A stretch of DNA of 36,017 nucleotides. It comes from Variovorax sp. WDL1. Lineage in GTDB: Bacteria > Pseudomonadota > Gammaproteobacteria > Burkholderiales > Burkholderiaceae_C. A program made the position numbers and the translations under genes. Positions within the stretch are counted from its first letter, which is position 1. Every line of letters begins with the position of its first letter. Below are positions 7,925 to 14,703 of the stretch, piece by piece. The notes below the pieces were generated by a model, which worked only from the letters and a program-made list of their open reading frames with translations, was not told the DNA's origin and did no database searches. The stretch is from positions 1-36,017 of the forward strand of contig NZ_LMTS01000248.1 of the NCBI RefSeq assembly GCF_001541225.1. The letters run 5' to 3'.

Positions 7925-8250
7925 TCGTGCTCTCCCGGCTTCGTTGAAATCCTGTCGTGCTTGCGTTCGCGTTCGCGATGCTCGTGCTTCATGCGGACGA
8001 CCTCGAGCGTTGCCGGGTCGAGCTTGGCCTTGAAGCGGCGGTCCTCGGCATCACGGCCCTTGATCTCGTAGCAGCCGTCGTCGATCTTGAGCTTGTCGAT
8101 GTGCCAGCCCTTGCGTTCGGCCAGTGCACGCACGGCACCGCGCGGCTGCCAGGTCTCGGGCGGTGCATCGCAATCGTCGCCGGCCCACGCCGGCTGCCCG
8201 GCGAGCACGAGGATCGCAAGCGCGATGCTTCGGGTCGCAGGCAGCAGCAT
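7921..8250 (-). CDS. Small exported PepSY-domain protein
   Basis: The 109-residue product has a signal peptide (about 1-23, cleavage after AWA) and one PepSY-like domain (about 36-88: AVRALAERKGWHIDKLKI, then YEIKGRDAEDRRFKAKLDPATLEVV). Cys27 and Cys60 could form a disulphide. The tail after residue 88 is packed with His, Arg, Glu and Lys (KHEHRERERKHDR) and could bind metal or haem. It is the first gene of the four-gene redox operon. It is divergent from the cardiolipin-synthase-like gene and overlaps the next gene by 4 bases. Short PepSY proteins of this kind are often found beside PepSY-TM reductases; the precise role is unknown. Confidence 0.85.
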   Translation of the reverse strand: MLLPATRSIALAILVLAGQPAWAGDDCDAPPETWQPRGAVRALAERKGWHIDKLKIDDGCYEIKGRDAEDRRFKAKLDPATLEVVRMKHEHRERERKHDRISTKPGEHE

Positions 8251-8266
8251 CAGGTCGTGAATCCAA

Positions 8267-8281
8267 GGTTGATGGTCAACC
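8267..8281. promoter_or_regulatory. Palindrome GGTTGA-TGG-TCAACC between divergent genes
   Basis: Perfect 6-bp arms with a 3-bp centre lie 17 bp upstream of the PepSY gene start, in the shared intergenic region. Such a short palindrome is a candidate operator for the redox operon. No clear -35/-10 pair was found next to it. Confidence 0.35.
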
Positions 8282-8400
8282 CTGAGAATGCAGCCTGAGC
8301 GACAGGAAGGCCTTGCGCTGGATCAAGCGTCCTTCAGTTTGCATCAGGATTGCGGGAATGTTCCTGGAGCGCGACTTGAACTTCGTCGGCACAGCCGGCC

Positions 8401-8443
8401 TCCTGCGAGCCGCCGCCGCACGCCACAATGGCGGCTCGCAGGA
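8401..8443 (+). promoter_or_regulatory. Perfect 14-bp hairpin overlapping the SD of the phospholipase D gene
   Basis: The arm TCCTGCGAGCCGCC (8401-8414) is the exact reverse complement of 8430-8443, with a 15-base loop. Eleven of the 14 pairs are G-C. The right arm contains the first four bases of AGGAGG (8440-8445), the Shine-Dalgarno sequence of the TTG start at 8454, so folding of the mRNA should hide the ribosome site. No T-run follows, so it is not a typical terminator. It could instead be a DNA operator. Confidence 0.65.
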
Positions 8444-8453
8444 GGAGAACAGC

Positions 8454-9719
8454 TTGCTTTACTGGTCGCTCTGGGGCGTCGCCTCCGCTGCCCTCATCGC
8501 GTTGCTCGTGTCCGTGATCTGGTCGATCCGGCGTCGCCGCGACGTCGTCCTGCGGGTGCGCAGCACGGCCGGCATCGAGCAGTCGCTGCCCTCCCTCGCC
8601 GGGCTCGCGCTGGGAGGCGTGGTGCACGGAAACTCGGTGGAACTGCTGGAGAACGGGAGGTACTTCGACGTGCTGCTCGAGCGCATCGGGGCGGCGCGGT
8701 ACTCGGTGCATTTCGAGACTTTCCTCTGGAAGGACGGCACCATCGGCAGCCGGTTGGCCGAGGCGCTTTCGCAGCGGGCGCGCGCCGGCGTGCGGGTGCG
8801 GGTGCTGCTCGATGCCAATGGCGCGAAGAGCGTGGCCCCCCAGACCCTCGTCCAGATGCGCGAGGCCGGCTGCAGCGTGCTGATGTTCCACGACAATTCG
8901 TGGCGCAACATCGGATTGTTCAATGATCGCGACCACCGCAAGCTGGTCGTCATCGACGGCCGCGAGGCCCTGCTGGGCGGCCATTGCATCGTCGACACGT
9001 GGCTCGGCGATGCCGAGGACCACCGGCACAACGCCGACATCAGCGTACGCGTGCAAGGCCCGATCGTGACCCTCCTGCAAGGGGTCTTCAGCGAGAACTG
9101 GATCGGCGAGGGCAGTGAGCTGTTCGGTGGTGAAGAATTCTTTCCCCGCCTGGCCGATGCGGGAGCGCTCGCCATGCATGTCGCCTATCTGAAGCCCGAA
9201 GGTTCGCCCTCGGCGGTCAAGATCCTGCACCACACGGCGATCTGCCTGGCCCGCCAGCGCATCTGGATCCAGAACCCCTATTTCATACCGCAGCCTGCCG
9301 CCATCGACGCCTTGGGCGAGGCCGTGCAGCGCGGTGTCGACGTCCGTGTCCTCATGCCGTCGACCAGCGGCTCCGACAACCCCATGGTGCAGCACGCCGG
9401 GCATCGCAACTTCGAGAAGCTGCTGCGCTGCGGCGTGCGGCTGTTCGAGTATCCGCATACCTTGCTGCACCAGAAGGTGATGACAGTGGATGGCATCTGG
9501 AGCGCCGTGGGCTCCAGCAATTTCGACGACCGTTCGTTCGAGTCCAACGACGAACTCACGCTCGGCATACTGGATGCGGGCTTTGCGGGCCAGCTCGACG
9601 CCATCTTCGAGCGGTATGTGGCGCGGGCGGAAGAAGTGGAGCTGGAGGCCTGGCGGCGGCGAGGGGCATGGCACAAGCTGAAGGACAACGCGGCCTACCT
9701 GTTCCACGAGCTGTTGTGA
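8454..9719 (+). CDS. Cardiolipin synthase-like phospholipase D family protein
   Basis: Cardiolipin synthases of this superfamily join two phosphatidylglycerols, or PG and PE, at the inner membrane. The 421-residue product has an N-terminal membrane anchor (about 6-24, followed by RRRRD) and two HKD motifs: H161-K163-D168 and H339-K341-D346, the second followed by GSSNFDDRSF. I choose the TTG at 8454 because AGGAGG lies 8 bases upstream and translation then opens on the membrane helix. The frame continues upstream to a TTG at 8313 and an ATG at 8358, which would add 47 or 32 residues with no family resemblance. The start lies directly behind a strong hairpin. The substrate is inferred: ClsA and ClsB types cannot be separated by eye. 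Confidence 0.88.
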   Translation: MLYWSLWGVASAALIALLVSVIWSIRRRRDVVLRVRSTAGIEQSLPSLAGLALGGVVHGNSVELLENGRYFDVLLERIGAARYSVHFETFLWKDGTIGSRLAEALSQRARAGVRVRVLLDANGAKSVAPQTLVQMREAGCSVLMFHDNSWRNIGLFNDRDHRKLVVIDGREALLGGHCIVDTWLGDAEDHRHNADISVRVQGPIVTLLQGVFSENWIGEGSELFGGEEFFPRLADAGALAMHVAYLKPEGSPSAVKILHHTAICLARQRIWIQNPYFIPQPAAIDALGEAVQRGVDVRVLMPSTSGSDNPMVQHAGHRNFEKLLRCGVRLFEYPHTLLHQKVMTVDGIWSAVGSSNFDDRSFESNDELTLGILDAGFAGQLDAIFERYVARAEEVELEAWRRRGAWHKLKDNAAYLFHELL

Positions 9720-9762
9720 GCTTGGGTGGCCCATGGGGCCCCGCTGGCCGCGTGCAGGCGGC

Positions 9763-10542
9763 CTATCCGGGCAAGGCGATCTCCACCCACACGGGCGCGT
9801 GGTCGCTGGCGCCGGGACGGCCGCGCACCTCGCGGTCGACATTGGCAGCCTTGAGCAACGGCGCGAGTTCGCCATTGAGCAGCAGGTGATCGATGCGCAG
9901 GCCGGCATTGCGCGGCCAGCGATTGCGCCAGTAGTCCCAATAGGTGTAGATCGCCTCGCGCGGATGCAGGGCGCGGACCGCGTCGGTCCACCCCTGGTCG
10001 AGCAGCCGCGCGAACGCGGCGCGGCTCTCGGGCTGCAGCAGTGCATCCTTGCGCCACGATTCCGGGTTGTAGATGTCGGCATCGGTGGGCACGACGTTGA
10101 AGTCGCCCGCCAGCACCACGGGGAGACCGCAGTCGAAGAGCTTGCGCGCGTGGGTGCAGAGCCGCCCGAACCATTCCAGCTTGTAGTCGAACTTGGGCCC
10201 GGGCCATGGATTGCCGTTGGGCAGGTAGAGGCAGCCGATGATCACGCCGTCGACCACGGCTTCGATGTACCGGCTCTGGTCGTCCTGGCTGTTGCCGTCG
10301 AGGCCGCGTCCGGTCTCGATCGGCTCCTTGCCGCGCGCCAGGATGGCCACGCCGTTCCACGAGCGCTGGCCGTGGAAGACGGCGCCGTAGCCGGCCTCGC
10401 GCAGCGCGGCAGCCGGAAAGGTCTGGTCGGGGGACTTCAGTTCCTGCAGGCACGCTACGTCGGGCCTGGACTCGTCGAGCCATTCGAGCAGCCGAGGCAG
10501 CCGGCTGTTGATCCCGTTGACGTTGAAGCTGGCAATCTTCAT
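9763..10542 (-). CDS. xth: Exodeoxyribonuclease III
   Basis: The 259-residue protein is an exonuclease III/AP endonuclease that cuts DNA 5' of abasic sites and trims 3' ends in base-excision repair. The family motifs are all present: FNVNGINSR (6-14), LQELK with the metal-binding Glu34, YLPNGNP, AGDFNVVPTD, RIDHLL, and a C-terminal SDHAPV. The ATG at 10542 begins the conserved MKIASFNVNG; the much longer open frame upstream is antisense to the DNA ligase gene. It is divergent from that ligase gene, with 87 bases between them, so the two may share a promoter region and a repair role. Confidence 0.95.
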   Translation of the reverse strand: MKIASFNVNGINSRLPRLLEWLDESRPDVACLQELKSPDQTFPAAALREAGYGAVFHGQRSWNGVAILARGKEPIETGRGLDGNSQDDQSRYIEAVVDGVIIGCLYLPNGNPWPGPKFDYKLEWFGRLCTHARKLFDCGLPVVLAGDFNVVPTDADIYNPESWRKDALLQPESRAAFARLLDQGWTDAVRALHPREAIYTYWDYWRNRWPRNAGLRIDHLLLNGELAPLLKAANVDREVRGRPGASDHAPVWVEIALPG

Positions 10543-10629
10543 GGCGAGTGCGATCCGGGGGAAAAGGATGTCGCGATCATGGCCGGAGTTCCTGCACGAA
10601 GCACGTAGGCGTGGTGATCCATTGCGACG

Positions 10630-11718
10630 ATGAATTCCGGAAGCGCACCGCGTCCGCCGGTACTGCCAATGCTCGCCAAGGCGGCCGGGAGCCTGCCGCA
10701 GGGCGACGAGTTCCTGTTCGAGCCGAAGTGGGACGGCTTCCGCGCGATCGTCTTTCGCATCGATGGCGAGGTGCTGGTCCAGAGCCGCGAGGGCAAGCCG
10801 CTCGACCGCTACTTCCCCGACCTGCACGCTGCCTTTGCGGCAGCGCTGCCGGAGGGCTGCGTGCTCGACGGCGAGATCGTCGTCGCCACGCCGCGCGGGC
10901 TCGACTTCGATGCGCTCCAGCAACGCGTGCATCCCGCCGCGTCGCGGGTGGCGCGCCTGGCAGCCGAGACGCCGGCTTCGTTCGTCGCCTTCGATCTGCT
11001 GGCGTTGGATGGCCAGGACCTGATGTCCAGGCCGCAAGGGGAACGGCGGCTTCTGCTCGAGGCGCTGCTGGCGGATTCCGCGCCCCACATCCGGCTCACG
11101 CCCATGACCACCGACCACGCCCTGGCGCTCCAGTGGTTGCAGCATTTCGAGGGTGCGGGGCTCGACGGGGTGATCGCCAAGTGGGCGGACCAGCCTTATC
11201 TTCCCGGCAAGCGCGCCATGCTGAAGGTCAAGCACCAGCGGACCGCGGACTGCGTGGTGGCGGGCTTCCGGTGGCACAAGAGCGGGCCCGGTGTCGTGGG
11301 CTCGCTGCTCCTGGGCCTCTACGACGATCACGATGTGCTGCAGCACGTGGGCGTGACCTCGTCCTTCGACACGGGAACGCGCAGAAAGCTGGCCGCCGAG
11401 CTGGAGCCGCTGCGCGAGCATGAATTGTCGCGGCATCCCTGGTCCGGATGGGCCGGCTCGGCGGCCGGCGGCGGGTCGCCGCAGCGAATGCCCGGTGCGC
11501 GAAGCCGCTGGAGCGGCGGCAAGGATCTCTCGTGGGAGCCCTTGCGCATCGAGCGCGTCTGCGAAGTCCGCTACGACCACCTGCAGGGCGACCGCTTTCG
11601 GCATGCGGCCTTGTTCCTGCGGTGGCGGTGGGACAAGTCACCCGCCGCCTGCCGCTACGACCAGCTTGAAGTCACGCCGCCCTACGAACTGGCCCGCGTG
11701 TTCTCGGCCGGTCGTTGA
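10630..11718 (+). CDS. ligC: ATP-dependent DNA ligase, LigC type
   Basis: The 362-residue protein has the ATP-dependent ligase core: motif I EPKWDGFR with the adenylated Lys33, then LDGEIV, FDLLALDG, LDGVIAKW and the motif V region LKVKHQ, followed by an OB-fold. Length, the N-terminal PMLAKAAG and the C-terminal RYDHLQGDRFRHAA segment resemble stand-alone LigC ligases rather than the multidomain LigD; no polymerase or nuclease domain is attached and no Ku gene is in the window. LigC enzymes have been tied to base-excision repair and back-up end joining, which suits the divergent xth. No good Shine-Dalgarno sequence precedes 10630. Confidence 0.9.
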   Translation: MNSGSAPRPPVLPMLAKAAGSLPQGDEFLFEPKWDGFRAIVFRIDGEVLVQSREGKPLDRYFPDLHAAFAAALPEGCVLDGEIVVATPRGLDFDALQQRVHPAASRVARLAAETPASFVAFDLLALDGQDLMSRPQGERRLLLEALLADSAPHIRLTPMTTDHALALQWLQHFEGAGLDGVIAKWADQPYLPGKRAMLKVKHQRTADCVVAGFRWHKSGPGVVGSLLLGLYDDHDVLQHVGVTSSFDTGTRRKLAAELEPLREHELSRHPWSGWAGSAAGGGSPQRMPGARSRWSGGKDLSWEPLRIERVCEVRYDHLQGDRFRHAALFLRWRWDKSPAACRYDQLEVTPPYELARVFSAGR

Positions 11719-11725
11719 CACGCAC

Positions 11726-11754
11726 CCGTCGCGAAAGCGTCAAGCGCACGTCAC
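11726..11754 (+). promoter_or_regulatory. Candidate Pho box: three CGTC units with 11-bp phasing
   Basis: CGTC occurs at 11727, 11738 and 11749, exactly 11 bp apart. The 7-mers GCGTCAA and ACGTCAC are separated by 4 bp, which is the layout of PhoB sites (two CTGTCAT-like 7-mers with a 4-bp spacer). The match to the consensus is 4/7 and 5/7. A weak -10 candidate, CAGACT, starts 10 bp past the last unit, as in PhoB-activated promoters. It lies 47 bp before phnC. Confidence 0.5.
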
Positions 11755-11800
11755 ACGGCGTGCCCAGACTTCGGTTGTCTAGACGACTTCGAAGCCGACG

Positions 11801-12649
11801 ATGGAAACAGCCCTGCGCATCCGCCAGCTCAACAAGCATTTCGCCAGTGGCAGGCATGCCCTGCGCAACATCGACCTCGACGTTCGGCGCGGTGAGATGG
11901 TGGCGCTGATCGGCGCCTCCGGCTCCGGCAAGTCCACGCTGCTGCGGCACGTGGCGGGCCTGGTGGCGGCCGACGGCGATACCGATTCGCTGATCGAGAT
12001 CGACGGACGCCGCGTGCAGCAGCGCGGGCGGGTCGACCGCGACATCCGCCGGGTGCGCGCGCAGATCGGCTTCGTGTTCCAGCAGTTCAACCTGGTGGCA
12101 CGCTTGCCGGTGCTGGTCAACGTGCTGGTGGGCTCGCTGCACCGCATGCCCTGGTGGCGCAGCTGGACGCGCGCCTTCACCTGCGAGGAGCGCACGCTGG
12201 CGCTCGAGGCGCTGGCCCGCGTGGGCATCGCCGACTGCCAGGCGCAGCGCGCCTCCACCCTCTCCGGCGGGCAGCAGCAGCGCGCCGCCATCGCGCGCAC
12301 GCTGGTGCAGGGCGCGAAGGTGGTGCTGGCCGACGAGCCCATCGCCTCGCTGGACCCGGAGTCCTCGCGCAAGGTAATGGAGATCCTGGCGCGCATCAAC
12401 CGCGAGGACCGCTGCACGGTGATCGTCTCGCTGCACCAGGTCGACATCGCGATGAAGTACTGCCCGCGCGTGGTCGCGCTCAAGCAGGGCGAGATCGTCT
12501 ACGACGGGCCCTCGTCGGCCCTCACCGCGCCGCTGCTGCGCGAGCTCTATGGCGTGCAGGCGGACGAGCTGCTGGCCGCGCCCTCGGGCGAGGCCCAGGT
12601 GCACGTGCTGCCGCAGCCCGTGCGGGTGCCGCTCGCGGCGGTGGCCTGA
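11801..12649 (+). CDS. phnC: Phosphonate ABC transporter ATP-binding protein PhnC
   Basis: PhnC powers uptake of phosphonates (and phosphate analogues) through PhnE. The 282-residue ATPase has Walker A GASGSGKS, a Q-loop VFQQFNLV, the signature LSGGQQQR, Walker B VVLADEPIASLD and the switch His in VSLHQVD. The VSLHQVDIAMKYCPR segment and the Leu-rich RELYGVQADELL near the C-terminus are PhnC hallmarks. The N-terminus METALRIRQLNKHF starts at the first ATG. It heads phnC-phnD-phnE and follows a candidate Pho box, so induction by phosphate starvation is likely. A pyrimidine-rich 34-base stretch follows its stop. Confidence 0.94.
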   Translation: METALRIRQLNKHFASGRHALRNIDLDVRRGEMVALIGASGSGKSTLLRHVAGLVAADGDTDSLIEIDGRRVQQRGRVDRDIRRVRAQIGFVFQQFNLVARLPVLVNVLVGSLHRMPWWRSWTRAFTCEERTLALEALARVGIADCQAQRASTLSGGQQQRAAIARTLVQGAKVVLADEPIASLDPESSRKVMEILARINREDRCTVIVSLHQVDIAMKYCPRVVALKQGEIVYDGPSSALTAPLLRELYGVQADELLAAPSGEAQVHVLPQPVRVPLAAVA

Positions 12650-12683
12650 TTCCTCTCTCGCTTCTTCCATTTTTCTCTCTCTC
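12650..12683 (+). other. Pyrimidine-rich tract between phnC and phnD
   Basis: Thirty-four bases after the phnC stop are C/T apart from one G (12660) and one A (12669). They are followed by AAACCTGGAG and the phnD start. A similar tract on the coding strand lies between the IclR and FAH genes at 16660-16714. The role is unknown; it could be an unstructured mRNA leader. Confidence 0.5.
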
Positions 12684-12700
12684 AAACCTGGAGTGACTCC

Positions 12701-13645
12701 ATGATCAAGAAACTGTGTGCGGCCCTGGCGCTGGGCCTGGGCATGACGGCCGCGCTCGCGCAGGACATTGCCTTCGGCATCATCTCCACCGAGGCGACGC
12801 AGAACCTCAAGCAGGACTGGCAGCCGCTGATCGACGACATGAGCCGCCAGACCGGCCTCGAGGTCACCGCCTTCTTCGCGCCCGACTACGCCGGCATCAT
12901 CGAAGGCATGCGCTTCAACAAGGTGCAGCTCGGCTGGTTCGGCAACAAGTCGGCGATGGAGGCGGTGGACCGCGCGAGCGGAGAGGTGTTCGCGCAGATG
13001 GTGAATGCCGACGGCACCCAGGGCTACTACTCGCACCTGATCGTGCACAAGGACAGCCCGCTCAACACGCTGGACGACGTGCTCAGGAACGGCAAGTCGC
13101 TGAGCTTCGGCAACGGCGACCCGAACTCCACCTCCGGCTTCCTGGTGCCCGGCTACTACGCCTTCGCGCAGAACAAGGTGGACGCCAAGTCGCTGTTCAA
13201 GGTGATCCGCAGCGCCAACCACGAGACCAACGCGCTGGCGGTGGCCAACAAGCAGGTGGACGTGGCGACCAACAACAGCGAGAACATGGAGAAGATCAAG
13301 GAGCGCGCGCCCGAGAAGTTCAAGGAGATCAAGATCATCTGGACCTCGCCGCTGATCCCGCTCGACCCCCTGGTCATGCGCAAGGACCTGCCCGAGGCGA
13401 CCAAGACGAAGCTGAGGAACTTCTTCTACAACTACGCCAAGACCGACGCACGCGAGAAGGAGGTCGTCATGAAGATCTCCAAGCTCTCGGGCTTCAAGGC
13501 GTCGAGCGACAAGCAGCTGGTCCCGATCCGCCAGCTCGACCTGTTCGGCCAGCGCAACAAGATCGAGTCCGACAGCGCGCTCGCCGATACGGACAAGAAG
13601 ACGCGCCTGGCGGACATCGACAAGAAGCTGGCAACACTGAACTGA
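12701..13645 (+). CDS. phnD: Phosphonate ABC transporter periplasmic binding protein PhnD
   Basis: PhnD captures phosphonates in the periplasm and delivers them to PhnE. The 314-residue precursor has a signal peptide of about 20 residues (MIKKLCAALALGLGM, then AALAQ), followed by DIAFGIISTEATQNLKQDW, a PhnD-like opening. Ligand-loop segments are visible as GWFGNKSAMEAV and the GDPNSTSGFLVPGYY motif, where Ser/Thr side chains bind the phosphonate. GGAG lies 8 bases before the ATG. It is the second gene of phnCDE; a hairpin in the 58-base gap to phnE may favour accumulation of this component. Confidence 0.95.
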   Translation: MIKKLCAALALGLGMTAALAQDIAFGIISTEATQNLKQDWQPLIDDMSRQTGLEVTAFFAPDYAGIIEGMRFNKVQLGWFGNKSAMEAVDRASGEVFAQMVNADGTQGYYSHLIVHKDSPLNTLDDVLRNGKSLSFGNGDPNSTSGFLVPGYYAFAQNKVDAKSLFKVIRSANHETNALAVANKQVDVATNNSENMEKIKERAPEKFKEIKIIWTSPLIPLDPLVMRKDLPEATKTKLRNFFYNYAKTDAREKEVVMKISKLSGFKASSDKQLVPIRQLDLFGQRNKIESDSALADTDKKTRLADIDKKLATLN

Positions 13646-13658
13646 CCGCGGCGCAGGC

Positions 13659-13684
13659 TGCAGGCGGCGCTCGCTTGGCCTGCA
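13659..13684 (+). promoter_or_regulatory. Hairpin TGCAGGC/GCCTGCA in the phnD-phnE gap
   Basis: Perfect 7-bp arms at 13659-13665 and 13678-13684 enclose a 12-base loop, all inside the short intergenic gap. There is no T-run. Such hairpins after a binding-protein gene often protect the upstream mRNA and lower expression of the membrane gene. Confidence 0.45.
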
Positions 13685-13703
13685 TCCGCGCACTCATGCA
13701 CTC

Positions 13704-14510
13704 ATGCACCCGACGGTCTTGACCTCCCATCCGCCGCTGCCGGTCGCCGCGCTCCCGAAGCGCAACCTCGCCTGGCACTTCTCATGGGCCCTGCTGCTGT
13801 TGCTGCTGGCCGCCTCCTGGAAGGGCGCCGACATGCGTCCCCTGGAGCTGCTGCGCGACTCCGGCAACATGGCCACCTACGCGGCCGAGTTCTTCCCGCC
13901 GGACTTCACCGACTGGCGCATGTACGCGCAGGAGATGGTGATCACGCTGCAGATCGCGCTGTGGGGCACGGCGCTGGCGGTGATCTCGGCGGTGCCGATG
14001 GCGCTGCTGGCCTCGGCCAACATCGTGCCCTGGTGGATCTACCAGCCGATGCGCCGCCTGATGGACGCCTGCCGCGCCATCAACGAGATGGTGTTCGCCA
14101 TGCTCTTCGTGGTGGCGGTGGGCCTCGGCCCCTTCGCCGGCGTGCTGGCGCTGTGGATCCACACCACCGGCGTGCTGGCCAAGCTCTTCGCCGAGGCGGT
14201 GGAGGCGATCGATCCGCAGCCGGTGGAAGGCATCCGCTCCACCGGCGCGAGCGCGCTGCACGAGATCGTCTACGGCGTGATCCCGCAGGTGATGCCGCTG
14301 TGGATCTCCTTCGCGCTCTATCGCTTCGAGTCCAACGTGCGCTCCGCCTCGGTGGTCGGCATGGTGGGCGCGGGCGGCATCGGCGTGGTTCTGTGGGAGA
14401 TCATCCGCGGCTTCAAGTACGACCAGACCTGCGCCGTGATGATCATCATCGTGGTCAGCGTGAGCCTGCTCGACCTGGTGTCCGCGCGCATCCGGAAAGT
14501 GCTGGTCTGA
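13704..14510 (+). CDS. phnE: Phosphonate ABC transporter permease PhnE
   Basis: PhnE forms the membrane channel of the phosphonate importer. The 268-residue protein has an N-terminal helix (about 26-40), a periplasmic-looking loop (TYAAEFFPPDFTDWRMY), and then the permease core with several helices. The conserved coupling loop EAVEAIDPQPVEGIRSTGASALHEIVYGVIPQ is shortened here to its signature EGIRSTGAS. GMVGAGGIG and the C-terminal SARIRKVLV are also PhnE-like. The ATG at 13704 follows a second ATG 8 bases earlier in another frame. Only one phnE copy is present; some operons carry two. Confidence 0.94.
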   Translation: MHPTVLTSHPPLPVAALPKRNLAWHFSWALLLLLLAASWKGADMRPLELLRDSGNMATYAAEFFPPDFTDWRMYAQEMVITLQIALWGTALAVISAVPMALLASANIVPWWIYQPMRRLMDACRAINEMVFAMLFVVAVGLGPFAGVLALWIHTTGVLAKLFAEAVEAIDPQPVEGIRSTGASALHEIVYGVIPQVMPLWISFALYRFESNVRSASVVGMVGAGGIGVVLWEIIRGFKYDQTCAVMIIIVVSVSLLDLVSARIRKVLV

Positions 14511-14517
14511 GGAAGCG

Positions 14518-14595
14518 ATGGTCGCCCTGAGCCTGGAAGAGATCGCTCGCCTGCCGGACGCCTGGGCCAGCGCTCACAAGGGAGCGAAGCCGTGA
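14518..14595 (+). CDS. Candidate 25-residue ORF after phnE
   Basis: An ATG 8 bases after the phnE stop opens 25 codons (MVALSLEEIARLPDAW, then ASAHKGAKP). GAGGAAG precedes it at close spacing. Its TGA overlaps a GTG (GTGA) that opens a second short frame. The composition is protein-like (an acidic helix), but I recognise no family. It may be a remnant of a lost phn gene or chance. Confidence 0.3.
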   Translation: MVALSLEEIARLPDAWASAHKGAKP

Positions 14596-14690
14596 GCCGC
14601 GCCTTCGCCTTTGCAGGATCGGGCAAGTTCGCGGCACGATCCGGCATGCGGCGCAAGCACTCCGAGGCGGATACTGTCTCGCCTCAGTAG
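14592..14690 (+). CDS. Candidate 32-residue ORF before the aldo/keto reductase
   Basis: A GTG at 14592 overlaps the preceding short ORF's stop and reads 32 codons (MSRAFAFAGSGKFAARSGM onward) to TAG at 14688-14690. It is basic and small, with no recognised family. It ends 13 bases before the aldo/keto reductase ATG. Support is only the start-stop overlap. Confidence 0.2.
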   Translation: MSRAFAFAGSGKFAARSGMRRKHSEADTVSPQ

Positions 14691-14703
14691 AAGGAGCTCT
14701 TCA

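Noticed and set aside
8313..8453. Upstream TTG/ATG starts for the phospholipase D gene
   Set aside because: The added residues lack family similarity and pass through the hairpin. The TTG at 8454 has a far better Shine-Dalgarno sequence.
11715..11720. TTGACA at the end of the ligase gene as a -35 box for phnC
   Set aside because: No -10-like hexamer lies 16-18 bases downstream, and the box overlaps the ligase stop.
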